Shown here one piece after another: positions 9,683 to 16,846 of a DNA stretch of 64,000 nucleotides. The position numbers were made by a program, and so were the translations under genes. Position 1 is the stretch's first letter. The number at the start of each line of letters is the position of its first letter. Source of the stretch: Actinomadura citrea (lineage in GTDB: Bacteria; Actinomycetota; Actinomycetes; Streptosporangiales; Streptosporangiaceae); NCBI RefSeq assembly GCF_013409045.1, contig NZ_JACCBT010000001.1, forward strand, positions 7,294,669 to 7,358,668, read 5' to 3'. A model generated the notes under the pieces. That model saw nothing but the letters and a program-made list of their open reading frames with translations. It made no database searches and was not told the DNA's origin.

Positions 9683-9739
9683 TAACCGGGGCGTCGCACC
9701 GGATAGTCTGTCCCTAACCGGGGCGGCGCACCGGTTAGG
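9683..9739. promoter_or_regulatory. paired TetR operators
   Basis: Two copies of one element: TAACCGG-9 nt-CCGGATA at 9683-9705 and CCTAACCGG-9 nt-CCGGTTAGG at 9713-9739. The second has perfect 9-bp arms. The spacers (GGCGTCGCA and GGCGGCGCA) differ at one base. Centres are 32 bp apart, about three helical turns, so both dimers would sit on the same face. Position between the divergent TetR and SnoaL-like genes makes them the likely binding sites. Confidence 0.75.
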
Positions 9740-9780
9740 CCGGCGCCGCTCATCATGACCGGCCACGAGGAGACGCGCGG

Positions 9781-10161
9781 ATGACCGCACGCGAGGACGC
9801 AGGCGCCCTGGTTCGGCAGATGCAGGAATGCTTCAACACCAGACGATTCGACGAAGCCGCCGCTCTGCACACGCCCGACTTCTTCAGCCACCCCCTCGGC
9901 GCCGGCTTCGAGGCCGGCCAGGCGGCCTGGCGCGTGCTCGTCGCCCGGTTCCCGGACATGCGGGTCGTCGCCCGGGACGTCCTGGTCGACGGCGACAGGG
10001 CCGCCGTCCGCTCGACCGTCGAGGGACTCGCCCTCCCGGACGACGCCGCACCGCCCGAACTGTTCGAGATCTTCCGCATCGAGGACGGCCGGTTCGCCGA
10101 GATGTGGGGCGCCAGCACGGGCTTCCCGACCTCGGCAAGCCCCGAGGACCTGCTCACCTAG
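9781..10161 (+). CDS. SnoaL-like / NTF2-fold small protein
   Basis: 126 residues. SnoaL-like proteins share the NTF2 cone fold and include polyketide cyclases, ester cyclases and many uncharacterised stress or detoxification enzymes. Visible are the opening helix LVRQMQECFNTRRFDEAAALH, read as two stretches, the pocket region DFFSHP, the FPDMRVVARDVLVDGDRAAV strand pair and the final ELFEIFRIEDGRFAEMW. Start ATG 9781 is preceded by GAGGAGA. Under likely control of the divergent TetR. Catalytic residues cannot be assigned with confidence. Confidence 0.8.
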   Translation: MTAREDAGALVRQMQECFNTRRFDEAAALHTPDFFSHPLGAGFEAGQAAWRVLVARFPDMRVVARDVLVDGDRAAVRSTVEGLALPDDAAPPELFEIFRIEDGRFAEMWGASTGFPTSASPEDLLT

Positions 10162-10327
10162 CCGTGCGGGAGGGGCCGGGCTCCACCCGGAGGCCGAAGC
10201 CGACCGCCGGGCCCGCCAGGGGCGAAAGCACCGGCCCCTCCACGTTCACACGCGTCGCGAGACCTTCCGCGGCCGCGATCTTCTGGTCGATCGCCGTACC
10301 CGGATGATCCACCCGGGCCGGTGCTGA

Positions 10328-11245
10328 TCAGTGGGACGTGGGAGCCACGTACTTGTAGCAGGTGAGCCATGTGGTGTCGATGGTCACCGACGCCCCGGCC
10401 GCCGCGTAGGCGCCGGCGAGCGCGCTCTCGTTCTGAAGGACCCAGTCGGCCGCCTCGGGGAAGTCGGCGTTGACGGTCTTGACCAGCTTGCCGTCCAGGT
10501 AGAACCGCAGCGAGCCCGGCACGATCTCCGTCGAGTAGGTGTGCCACGAGGTCCATGCGGTGCCGGGCGCCACGTCGGCGTTGGACTCCTTGAAGCCGTG
10601 CGTGAAGACGCTCACGGGGTCGGTGGAGAAGTTCCCGCCCGCCTCCGGGTAGTCCACCTCGTTCGGCGTGTAGCGCAGGTGGGCCATCTTGAAGCCGGGG
10701 GTGCGGGTGCGGACGATGAACCGTTCGGTGAACTTCCCGTACCGCAGGTTCATGCACTTCCGGGGAACCACGGCGGCCACGGAGTTGACGGAACCGTCGG
10801 AGGTCATGTGGACCCGCATCTGGCCGTCCCCGTTGGACGCCGTGTACACGCTCACGGCCTTCTCCGGCCGGTAGTACCCGCCGAACGTCCGGCCGCCGTT
10901 CCCGTCGGCCCCGCTCGTCGCGGTGTCCGGCCAGCCCGAGGGGTACGCGCCCAGCGTGTCGTAGTAGTGGGAGTAGCCGGTCTTCAGCCCGGCGCAGCGG
11001 AAGTCACCGTCGCCGGCGCACGTCTTGAACGCGCCCACGGGCACGTCGCCGCCGTTGAAGTTCTCCGCGTAGAGCTGGACGAAGGGACCGCAGTCGCCGG
11101 AGGGGGTGTTGTTGTTCGTCACCGCACAGGCGTCCTGCGAGGGGAATGTGTCGTCCGCCGAGGAACTCTCCGCAGCCAGTGGCACACATACGAAAGCCGC
11201 CGCCAGTACGGCGACGGCCTTTCGCGCCTTCAGAGTGGGGGTCAT
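10328..11245 (-). CDS. secreted glycoside hydrolase family 16-like protein
   Basis: 305 residues. An N-terminal signal peptide (about 1-30: Lys/Arg, a long Ala/Val core, then AESSSADD) sends it outside the cell. The mature part looks like a concanavalin-type jelly roll of GH16 beta-glucanases: LYAENFNGGDVPVGAF, GGYYRPEKAVSVY, RYGKFTERFIVRT, WTSWHTYSTEIVPG and FYLDGKLV are typical strands. The usual catalytic EIDxxE appears as NEVDYPEAGG, which keeps the first Glu, the Asp and a second acid with altered spacing, so activity is plausible but unproven. Start ATG 11243-11245; no clear ribosome site. Four Cys in the mature part could form disulfides. Confidence 0.8.
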   Translation of the reverse strand: MTPTLKARKAVAVLAAAFVCVPLAAESSSADDTFPSQDACAVTNNNTPSGDCGPFVQLYAENFNGGDVPVGAFKTCAGDGDFRCAGLKTGYSHYYDTLGAYPSGWPDTATSGADGNGGRTFGGYYRPEKAVSVYTASNGDGQMRVHMTSDGSVNSVAAVVPRKCMNLRYGKFTERFIVRTRTPGFKMAHLRYTPNEVDYPEAGGNFSTDPVSVFTHGFKESNADVAPGTAWTSWHTYSTEIVPGSLRFYLDGKLVKTVNADFPEAADWVLQNESALAGAYAAAGASVTIDTTWLTCYKYVAPTSH

Positions 11246-11544
11246 CCGGCACACTATAGAGGCCCGATGATCACTTGTCCGCTTACTCGGCAGAAAGACG
11301 AGCAGTATCAGGACCGTGCCGGGGAAGTCGGAGAAGAAACAGCAAACCCACGGGCCTGATGCCGACTCAGAACCTTTTCCGGGCGGCCCCGGCCGCACAT
11401 ATCCCCCGTTCACAGCGTGCCCTTCGAAACCGCCACGCGTGCGCTGGTCGAGCAGGACGCGGCCGCCGGGGCTCCTGCGGGGACGTGGTCTTCCCGGTAC
11501 TGTCCGGCACACCGGAGGCGACCGCACGAGAGGAACCGCCGACC

Positions 11545-12324
11545 ATGGCCGACCACTCCCGCCTGTTCGACTACGACGCGGAACTGCGTCCGCACAACGA
11601 GATCTTCCGCGCCGCCGCCCGCGTCGGCCCCCGCGACCGCGTGCTCGACATCGGCTGCGGCGCCGGCCAGACCACGCGCGAGGCCGCCCGCGCCGCCGTC
11701 GAGGGAACCGCGGTGGGCGTCGACCGATCCGCACAGATGCTCGAACGGGCCCGCCGGCTGAGTCGCGACCAGGGGCTGTCCAACGTGACCTACGAGCAGG
11801 CCGACGCCCAGGTCCACCGCTTCCCGCCGGCGCGTTTCGACGTCTGCATCAGCAGGTTCGGCACGATGTTCTTCGCCGACCCGGTCGCCGCGTTCACCAA
11901 CATCGGGCTCGCTCTGCGCCCCGCGGCGCGCCTGGTGCTGCTGGTCTGGCAGGGACGCGACCGCAACGCATGGGACTCCGTGATCAGCCAGCCCCGGGAT
12001 CCCGGTTCGGACTCCCCCGCCCCCGGCCCAGGCCCTTTCTCGCTCGCTGACCCGGCCTTCACCGAAGAGGTCCTGACAGCGGCGGGCTTCACGGACGCCG
12101 GCTTCACCGAGGTCGACGAACCCGTCTACTACGGCCCGGACAGCGCCGCCGCGTTCGACAACGTGACCCGCCTCTGGGACGAGAACCGGCTCGCCGGTCT
12201 CGACGCGGCGACGGTCGAGCGGGCACGCACGCGACTACGCGCCGCTCTCGACGCCCACAGCACCGACAGCGGTGTGTACTTCGACTCGCGTGCCTGGATT
12301 GTCGAAGCCCGCCGTCACTCCTGA
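11545..12324 (+). CDS. class I SAM-dependent methyltransferase
   Basis: 259 residues, cytoplasmic. Motif I is VLDIGCGAGQTTREA near residue 34, followed by the acidic post-I AVGVDRS, motif II-like FDVCISRFGTMFF and LRPAARLVLLVWQG. The form resembles UbiE/arsenite-type small-molecule methyltransferases, but the substrate is not identifiable. Start ATG 11545 has GAGAGGA upstream; the frame stays open another 270 bases, but that region lacks coding character. Divergent from the GH16-like gene with about 300 bases between them, in which I see no other gene. Confidence 0.88.
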   Translation: MADHSRLFDYDAELRPHNEIFRAAARVGPRDRVLDIGCGAGQTTREAARAAVEGTAVGVDRSAQMLERARRLSRDQGLSNVTYEQADAQVHRFPPARFDVCISRFGTMFFADPVAAFTNIGLALRPAARLVLLVWQGRDRNAWDSVISQPRDPGSDSPAPGPGPFSLADPAFTEEVLTAAGFTDAGFTEVDEPVYYGPDSAAAFDNVTRLWDENRLAGLDAATVERARTRLRAALDAHSTDSGVYFDSRAWIVEARRHS

Positions 12325-12386
12325 CGATCCGGCCGCGCAGAAGGGCGGAGCGCCTACCCGAGAAGCTCCCTGCGGGAAGGCGCCGT

Positions 12387-12593
12387 TCACCCCTTCGGGC
12401 ACTGGAAACCCCGCCACTGAGCGAGGACGTCCTGCATGACGGCGTCCTCGCCGGCGGCCTCCGCACCCGTCCGCGAGTGCTCCACCATTTCGAGGCACTC
12501 GGCCGCGAACACGGACCTCATCTCCTGCGCGAGCGCGATGGCGGTGCGACGGTTCGTCCCCGGTGCGGCTCGGCGCCGGACCGCGTCCTGCGG
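12387..12593 (-). pseudogene. orphan C-terminal gene fragment
   Basis: An open stretch with strong third-position G/C reads as a helical protein end (EMRSVFAAECLEMVEHS ... VLAQWRGFQCPKG) and stops at 12387-12389. A TGA interrupts it at 12594-12596 and nothing matching lies upstream, where the cassette 1 promoter begins. It looks like the surviving 3' end of a gene, cut off when the cassette arrived. A 44-residue ORF from ATG 12521 is the alternative. I do not recognise the family. Confidence 0.4.
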
Positions 12594-12655
12594 TCATCGA
12601 CGCGGGCGAACCACCTGACAGCGGCTCTGGGGAGGCGGACGGCACAACCGATCGT

Positions 12656-12777
12656 TTGCCAGGAGGGCCGCATTCGGCACGGTAGGACCCGAGGGCTGTG
12701 GTGAATCCACGAACGCCCGACAAACAACCCCGGTGCACGTGTCAGACACGCGCACCACGACCAAAAAGGAAACCGAC
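12656..12777 (+). promoter_or_regulatory. cassette 1 promoter and two-hairpin leader
   Basis: Promoter: TTGCCA at 12656-12661, 16-base spacer, CACGGT at 12678-12683, then AGGACCC. Leader hairpin I: GGGC/GCCC outside GTGG/CCAC (12693-12718). Then ACAAACAAC. Leader hairpin II: GGTGC-a-CGTGT, loop CAG, ACACG-c-GCACC (12732-12756). The ribosome site AAAAAGGA and the ATG follow 21 bases later. The same layout recurs before the genes at 14880 and 18768, with compensatory changes in both stems. Confidence 0.7.
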
Positions 12778-13272
12778 ATGAACAGGCTTCAGCTGATCAC
12801 GCCGGACGGCCTCCGGCGGATCTCAACGAAAGCGCGTCGGCTGATCTCGATCACCGTGGGCGTCCTCATCGCCGCGGTCGTCGGAGGCGTCGTCGGAGGC
12901 CTGGACTACCTCGCCTTCATCGCCGACCTCCACCACCGCCACGAGATCGACGCCTTCGCGTTCCACTACCTCGACTACCTCCTGGCCAAGGTCATCACCG
13001 GAGCGATCTTGGGCGCGCTCATCGGCGTCATCGGCGTCCTCCTCGGCGCCTCCAAGAAGTTCGGCGCGCGGAAGACGGACGTCCGCATCGCCCTCGGCAT
13101 CGTCATCGTCGGGGGCGCCACCTGCGTCGCGTTCGTCGTCCTGGCCGCCTTCGGCATCGCCGTCCACGGCCCGGTCGGCCCTCAGGGCTTCACCTCGCCC
13201 GGCGACTTCCTCATCGGCCCTTGCAGCTTCGCTGCGGGGCTCATCGTCGGCGCCGTCCGCAGCGGTGACTGA
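12778..13272 (+). CDS. small four-helix membrane protein, cassette paralog 1
   Basis: 164 residues, family not recognised. The N-terminus is basic and amphipathic (RRISTKARRLISI), followed by four hydrophobic Gly/Ala/Val-rich segments at about 22-45, 70-95, 108-128 and 140-160. Between the first two is a conserved soluble loop with ADLHHRHEIDAF, shared with the paralogs at 14880 and 18768, whose version is LDYAVFLADLHHR then GIDPFEFGDLGY. This copy is the most diverged. Start ATG 12778 follows AAAAAGGA. The gene sits alone between its own promoter/leader and its own terminator. Gly-zipper-like helices suggest packing in the membrane or oligomers; no function can be given. Confidence 0.8.
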   Translation: MNRLQLITPDGLRRISTKARRLISITVGVLIAAVVGGVVGGLDYLAFIADLHHRHEIDAFAFHYLDYLLAKVITGAILGALIGVIGVLLGASKKFGARKTDVRIALGIVIVGGATCVAFVVLAAFGIAVHGPVGPQGFTSPGDFLIGPCSFAAGLIVGAVRSGD

Positions 13273-13283
13273 CTCACCCGCGG

Positions 13284-13336
13284 GACCTGGCACCACCAGG
13301 TCCTGCTCCCCGGGGGCCTGGCACCGCCAGGCCCCC
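13284..13336 (+). terminator. cassette 1 terminator
   Basis: A small stem GACCTGG/CCAGGTC (13284-13302) followed by a perfect 11-bp stem GGGGGCCTGGC/GCCAGGCCCCC (13312-13322 with 13326-13336, ACC loop) and GTTCT. The second hairpin is shared in position and sequence with those after the other two paralogs. Confidence 0.8.
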
Positions 13337-13387
13337 GTTCTCGTCCCTGCTCCCCGCCCCCGACCGAACGCTCGGAGACGCCGCCGG

Positions 13388-13532
13388 TCAGCGGGCCGGG
13401 TCCTGCTCGATCTGCTCGATGAAGTACGGCTTCATAGCGGGGAAGTAGGCGTCGAAGTCCGGCTCGGGTGAGCCGTCGCGCGCGGCCACGAGCATGTCCA
13501 GGTAGTACTCCCAGCCTGGACCGATCTCGCCG
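13388..13532 (-). pseudogene. 3' fragment of an SRPBCC (AHSA1-like) gene
   Basis: Encodes only the last part of an SRPBCC protein (GEIGPGWEYYLDML ... PAMKPYF). Bases 13416-13532 match 15604-15720, inside the intact SRPBCC gene, at 116 of 117 positions. The very end (FIEQIEQDPAR) differs from the intact gene and instead resembles the end of the DUF397 gene at 19422. Upstream, from 13533, homology stops abruptly and the frame runs into unrelated sequence. This is a recent partial copy; 13533-13714 holds no gene I can support. Confidence 0.8.
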
Positions 13533-13714
13533 CTGGAGACGCTTCGTCGTTCACACCGACGACCATCACACGCCGGGCCCTCGACCGCGATTTGCACTCC
13601 CGGACCGTGGGCGGAGGCGGAGCACTCCTTTACGCCGCGGACCAGGACTGGGCCGATGCCCACGGCCAGACGCGTCTTGAGCGAAGAGGTCCTTGGATGC
13701 GGCGTCCTCGCTTT

Positions 13715-14080
13715 TCAGAGCCACGTGGTGCCGAGCCAGATGAGGGCCGCGGCGGTGGCCAGGAGCACGACGTTGAGCCAGATCAGCCGGGCCTCGCCGC
13801 GGGACACGTGGACCGCGATGCCGCCGACCTGGATCAGGACGAGGCCGATCGCTGCGCCGATCGCGACCCATGAGGCGATCCCGGACAGCGGCGGCAGGAT
13901 GAGACCGACCGCACCCAGGACTTCCAGGACTCCGATCAGACGGACGAGCGGCATCGGAACGGTGTCGACCCACCCCATCATCGGCCGCAGCCGATCCTGG
14001 CTCTGCGCGACCTTCTTGCCTCCGGCGTAGAGGTAGAAGGCGGCGAGGAGGGCTGCGACGATCCAGTAGGAAATCTCCAC
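13715..14080 (-). CDS. DoxX family membrane protein
   Basis: 121 residues, four membrane helices. DoxX-type proteins are small quinone-linked or redox-stress membrane proteins. Seen are ISYWIVAALLAAFYLYAGGKKV at the start (as two stretches), MGWVDTVPMPLVRLIGVLEVLG, and a closing helix. The likely start is GTG at 14078-14080, which begins just before helix 1 and leaves the inverted repeat at 14099 outside the gene; GTG at 14119 would give 13 more residues but put the repeat inside. It is divergent from an HxlR regulator, a very common pairing, and is probably repressed by it. Confidence 0.88.
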   Translation of the reverse strand: MEISYWIVAALLAAFYLYAGGKKVAQSQDRLRPMMGWVDTVPMPLVRLIGVLEVLGAVGLILPPLSGIASWVAIGAAIGLVLIQVGGIAVHVSRGEARLIWLNVVLLATAAALIWLGTTWL

Positions 14081-14098
14081 GAGGGACACCCCGGAAAG

Positions 14099-14159
14099 TA
14101 GTGACGTAGCGCTGGCCACGATGGTTACCAGTCGTATGAAGCCTCATGATGCGTCACTA
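14099..14159. promoter_or_regulatory. inverted repeat, likely HxlR operator
   Basis: TAGTGACG at 14099-14106 and its exact complement CGTCACTA at 14152-14159, 53 bp apart, lie between the divergent DoxX and HxlR genes. Widely spaced half-sites in a shared promoter region fit autoregulation by the HxlR dimer with looping or two separate half-site contacts. No footprint data; inferred from position. Confidence 0.45.
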
Positions 14160-14211
14160 TTGAAGGACTTACAAAAGGCACATACGTGTGCGTTGCCCAC
14201 AGGGGGCCGTC

Positions 14212-14589
14212 ATGTCGGAGTACGCGGACACCTGCATGATCCGGGGGGACGCGGGGCGAACGATCCGCGCCATCCTCGACCGCATCTGCAACAAGTGGAC
14301 GCTGCTGGTCGTCGCCACCCTCGACCAAGGAAAACTGCGCTTCACCGACCTCCATCGGCAGATCCCGGGCATCTCGCAGCGCATGCTGACCCTGACGCTC
14401 CGCAACCTCGAACGCGACGGCCTGGTCTCCCGGACGGTGCACGCGGAAGTCCCGCCCCGGGTCGAGTACGCACTCACCCCCACCGGGAAGAGCCTGCTTC
14501 CTCCCGCACTGGCCCTCGCCAGTTGGGCCATCGAACACGTCCCGCACATCGAGTCCAGCCGCGAGGCGTACCAGACCCGAAACCAGTGA
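14212..14589 (+). CDS. HxlR family transcriptional regulator
   Basis: 125 residues. Winged-helix regulator of the HxlR type, often sensing reactive electrophiles through an N-terminal Cys. Here ADTCMIRGD carries that Cys at about residue 6. The core RICNKWTLLVV, LRFTDLHRQIPGISQRMLT and LRNLERDGLVSR, then wing PPRVEYALTPTGKSL, is textbook. Start ATG 14212 has AGGGGG five bases upstream; GTG 14188 is weaker. Divergent from DoxX. Followed at 14679-14709 by a hairpin. Confidence 0.93.
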   Translation: MSEYADTCMIRGDAGRTIRAILDRICNKWTLLVVATLDQGKLRFTDLHRQIPGISQRMLTLTLRNLERDGLVSRTVHAEVPPRVEYALTPTGKSLLPPALALASWAIEHVPHIESSREAYQTRNQ

Positions 14590-14678
14590 CCCGGCGCTCC
14601 GCCTCCACTCCGCAACACCGCCGCTCGAACCAGACGATCAGGTCGTGACCTCCACTACGCCGGAGCCCTGGACCAGGT

Positions 14679-14709
14679 GACGAGGCCAGTCAGGGAGGCC
14701 GCCTCGTCA
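14679..14709 (+). terminator. hairpin after HxlR gene
   Basis: TGACGAGGC (14679-14687) and GCCTCGTCA (14701-14709) form a perfect 9-bp stem with a 13-base loop, about 90 bases after the HxlR stop and before the cassette 2 promoter. No T-run follows. Confidence 0.4.
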
Positions 14710-14754
14710 TGGTGCGATGCGCTGGAGCACTGAGGAGGTAGCGCGGTAGATCGA

Positions 14755-14879
14755 TTGCCGGGACGCCTGTGCACGGCACAGTAGAACCCAAGGACTGTGG
14801 TCAAGCCACGGAACGCTCCACAAACAACCCGGTTGCCCGTGCAAGGCACGCGCACCCCGACCCAAAAAGGGGAACCACC
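14755..14879 (+). promoter_or_regulatory. cassette 2 promoter and two-hairpin leader
   Basis: TTGCCG 14755-14760, 16-base spacer, CACAGT 14777-14782, then AGAACCC. Hairpin I core GTGG/CCAC at 14797-14809. ACAAACAAC follows. Hairpin II: GGTTGC-c-CGTGC, loop AAG, GCACG-c-GCACC at 14831-14856. The ribosome site AGGGGA precedes ATG 14880. Confidence 0.7.
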
Positions 14880-15404
14880 ATGAACCAGCTTCGGCTGAAC
14901 GCGTCGAAGAGGCTCCGGCTGATCTCGACGAGCACGCGCCGGCTGATCTCGACGAACAGGCGTCGGCTGATCTCGATCGCTGTGGGCGCCCTCCTCGGCG
15001 CCGTCGTCGGAGGCATCATCGAGGGCCTGGACTACGCCGTCTTCCTCGCCGACCTCCACCACCGCTACGGGATCGACCCGTTCGAGTTCGGTGACCTCGG
15101 CTATCTCGTCGCCAAGGCCATCGTCGGCGCCGTCGTCGGGGCCATCTGCGGCTTCATCGGCGGCATCATGGGCGCCTTCGTCGGCTTCGCCAGGAGCCCG
15201 CGGAAGATCGCCATCCGCACCGCCGGTGGCGTCGTCATCGGCGGGGTCGCGGCCTGCGTCGCATGCGTCGCCCTGGCCGCCTTCGGCATCGCCGTCGTCG
15301 GCATCCCTGGTCCCCTCGGTGCCATCACCGTCGGCGACCTCCTCATCGGCATCTGCAGCTACGCCGCAGGTGTCGTCGTCGGCGCCGTCCGCGCCGGCAA
15401 CTGA
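14880..15404 (+). CDS. small four-helix membrane protein, cassette paralog 2
   Basis: 174 residues, same unknown family as the genes at 12778 and 18768 and closer to the latter. The basic N-terminus is an expanded repeat of (R)RLIS units: LRLISTSTRRLISTNRR then RLIS, mirrored by direct repeats of CTGATCTCGACGA in the DNA at about 14916-14975. Four hydrophobic segments follow, with the conserved loop LDYAVFLADLHHR and GIDPFEFGDLGY after the first. CVACVALAAFG in helix 3 is shared with paralog 3. Start ATG 14880 after AAAAAGGGGA. Monocistronic, with its own promoter and terminator. Function unknown. Confidence 0.8.
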   Translation: MNQLRLNASKRLRLISTSTRRLISTNRRRLISIAVGALLGAVVGGIIEGLDYAVFLADLHHRYGIDPFEFGDLGYLVAKAIVGAVVGAICGFIGGIMGAFVGFARSPRKIAIRTAGGVVIGGVAACVACVALAAFGIAVVGIPGPLGAITVGDLLIGICSYAAGVVVGAVRAGN

Positions 15405-15444
15405 CCCACTCGCGGGGCCTGGCACCCACCAGGCCTTGCTCCCC

Positions 15445-15471
15445 GGGGGGCCTGGCACTGCCAGGTCCCCC
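15445..15471 (+). terminator. cassette 2 terminator
   Basis: GGGGGGCCTGG (15445-15455), loop CACTG, CCAGGTCCCCC (15461-15471): an 11-bp stem with one G-T pair, followed by GTTCCGTCTCTTT. Same design as the hairpins at 13312 and 19286. Confidence 0.8.
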
Positions 15472-15584
15472 GTTCCGTCTCTTTCACCGCCCCCGACCAA
15501 ACGTTCAGGGGTGACTCCGGTCAGCGCACCGGGGCCTGCGGCGATCGGCACCGGGCGATGAGGCGGCCCGCACCGGGGCCCATG

Positions 15585-16085
15585 TCAGGTTCGGGCGGCC
15601 AGGTCGATGAAGTACGGCTTCATGGCGGGGAAGTAGGCGTCGAAGTCCGGCTCGGGTGAGCCGTCGCGCGCGGCCACGAGCATGTCCAGGTAGTACTCCC
15701 AGCCTGGACCGATCTCGCCGAGTTGCTCCTCGGTGTCGAGGTGCTGCACAAACTGCAGCCGGGTCGAACCGTCGGCCTCGGACAGCAGCAACTCGATGCG
15801 CCAGGCGCCGAACTCGTCCGTCGCCGACAGGGCCAGCCGCCACGGGGGTTCGCAGGCGTCGATGTGCATGTCGCACCATGGCGCCTGGTCTTCGAACGCC
15901 ATCTGCACCTTGATCGTCCGGCCCGGCGCTGCGTCGCCCCTCCACGAGCCGAACCAGCGAGCCGTGCGCTCGGGCTCGGTGACGCTGGCCCAGACGTCCT
16001 CGGCGGACGCCCGGAACGTCCGGGTCAGGACGAGATCACTTCCGGTGGCGGTACGAACCAGCTTGCCGGTGGGTCGAGGGTTCAT
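15585..16085 (-). CDS. SRPBCC / AHSA1-like (START-fold) protein
   Basis: 166 residues. AHSA1-type SRPBCC proteins have a hydrophobic cavity in a helix-grip fold. The form seen here, downstream of an ArsR regulator, is common in actinomycetes, with unknown ligand. Visible are LTRTFRASAEDVWASVTEPERTARWFGSW (as shorter blocks), the strand pair EFGAWRIELLLSEADG, and the C-terminal helix GPGWEYYLDML. Start ATG 16083-16085 overlaps the end of the ArsR gene by 4 bases, so the two are translationally coupled. Its 3' end was copied to 13416-13532. Confidence 0.9.
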   Translation of the reverse strand: MNPRPTGKLVRTATGSDLVLTRTFRASAEDVWASVTEPERTARWFGSWRGDAAPGRTIKVQMAFEDQAPWCDMHIDACEPPWRLALSATDEFGAWRIELLLSEADGSTRLQFVQHLDTEEQLGEIGPGWEYYLDMLVAARDGSPEPDFDAYFPAMKPYFIDLAART

Positions 16086-16462
16086 GCGGTGTTCTCCTTC
16101 GCCTCGTCGGAGGTGCTGTGGGGACGGCGTTCGCGGCGGGTCCGATGGACCTCCGTCTCCAGCGCGTCGAAGCGGTGCTCCCAGCCGAGTGGCTGGACGA
16201 ACTGCGCGAGCCACACGGCGAGCTGGGTCAGCTGCCCCGGGTCGATCTCATAGAGGCGTTCCCTGCCGACGAGTTCGTCGCGTACCAGCCCGCTCTGTCG
16301 GAGCACCCGCAGGTGGCGGCTCACGGCCGGCCTGCTGATCTCGAAGCGTCCGGCGATCTGCCCTGCCGTGAGCCGACCGCCGTGCAGCATGACCAGGATC
16401 TCCCGGCGCACCGGGTCCGCGATCGCCCTCACCACGTCGTCCACACCAGAAGCGTAACCCAT
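16082..16462 (-). CDS. ArsR family winged-helix regulator
   Basis: 126 residues. Core: AIADPVRREILVMLHGGRLTAGQIAGRF in blocks, recognition helix SRPAVSRHLRVLRQSGLV, wing GRERLYEI. No metal-binding CxC motif is present, as usual for the ArsR/SRPBCC type. Two starts are possible: ATG at 16460-16462, which lies in the middle of a perfect palindrome, or GTG at 16442-16444 (MDDVVRAIADP), which resembles the usual start of the family and leaves the palindrome outside. First gene of a two-gene operon with SRPBCC, probably autorepressed. Confidence 0.92.
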   Translation of the reverse strand: MGYASGVDDVVRAIADPVRREILVMLHGGRLTAGQIAGRFEISRPAVSRHLRVLRQSGLVRDELVGRERLYEIDPGQLTQLAVWLAQFVQPLGWEHRFDALETEVHRTRRERRPHSTSDEAKENTA

Positions 16463-16472
16463 AGGTTACGCT
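16451..16472. promoter_or_regulatory. palindromic ArsR operator
   Basis: AGCGTAACC-CATA-GGTTACGCT, perfect 9-bp arms around a 4-base centre, at the 5' end of the ArsR gene. It overlaps the possible ATG at 16460-16462. Position and symmetry make it the likely autoregulatory site. Confidence 0.7.
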
Positions 16473-16846
16473 TCCGTCGACGGCGGGCCGCCTGCACCCT
16501 CCAGGCACAGCCGCCGGATCGTTGCCGACGTCTAACGGATCTCCCCCTTCGCGTGGCGGGCGAGTCATTTCCGGAGGTGCCCTGCAGATTATCGAGGTGA
16601 CCGGATTCGGTATCCGATCTGCAGTGATAACCCTGAGGAAGGACGGCACGGCGCTGAAGTTCGCACTCTTCCCGATGGTCCACAGCGGGTTGATCGGCCA
16701 CAGCCCGCGCCGCATGTATGCGGGTACAGGGCGGTGTAAGCGTCCAGGATGAACCACACCCCGGCCGCCGGATCGACCGGGCTCACTCATGGTCGGGCAC
16801 GCTGTGGCACGCGAAGACACCCAGCCATGATGCGCGCGACTGCCAA
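16473..16846. other. gene-poor spacer with a possible gene remnant
   Basis: 374 bases without a convincing gene. On the plus strand 16522-16752 is open for 76 codons and contains a protein-like stretch (ITLRKDGTALKFALFPMVH) but has no matching start, no continuation and weak codon bias after it. It could be a broken gene end or chance. The opposite strand is also open in places. No hairpin or promoter stands out. Confidence 0.3.
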
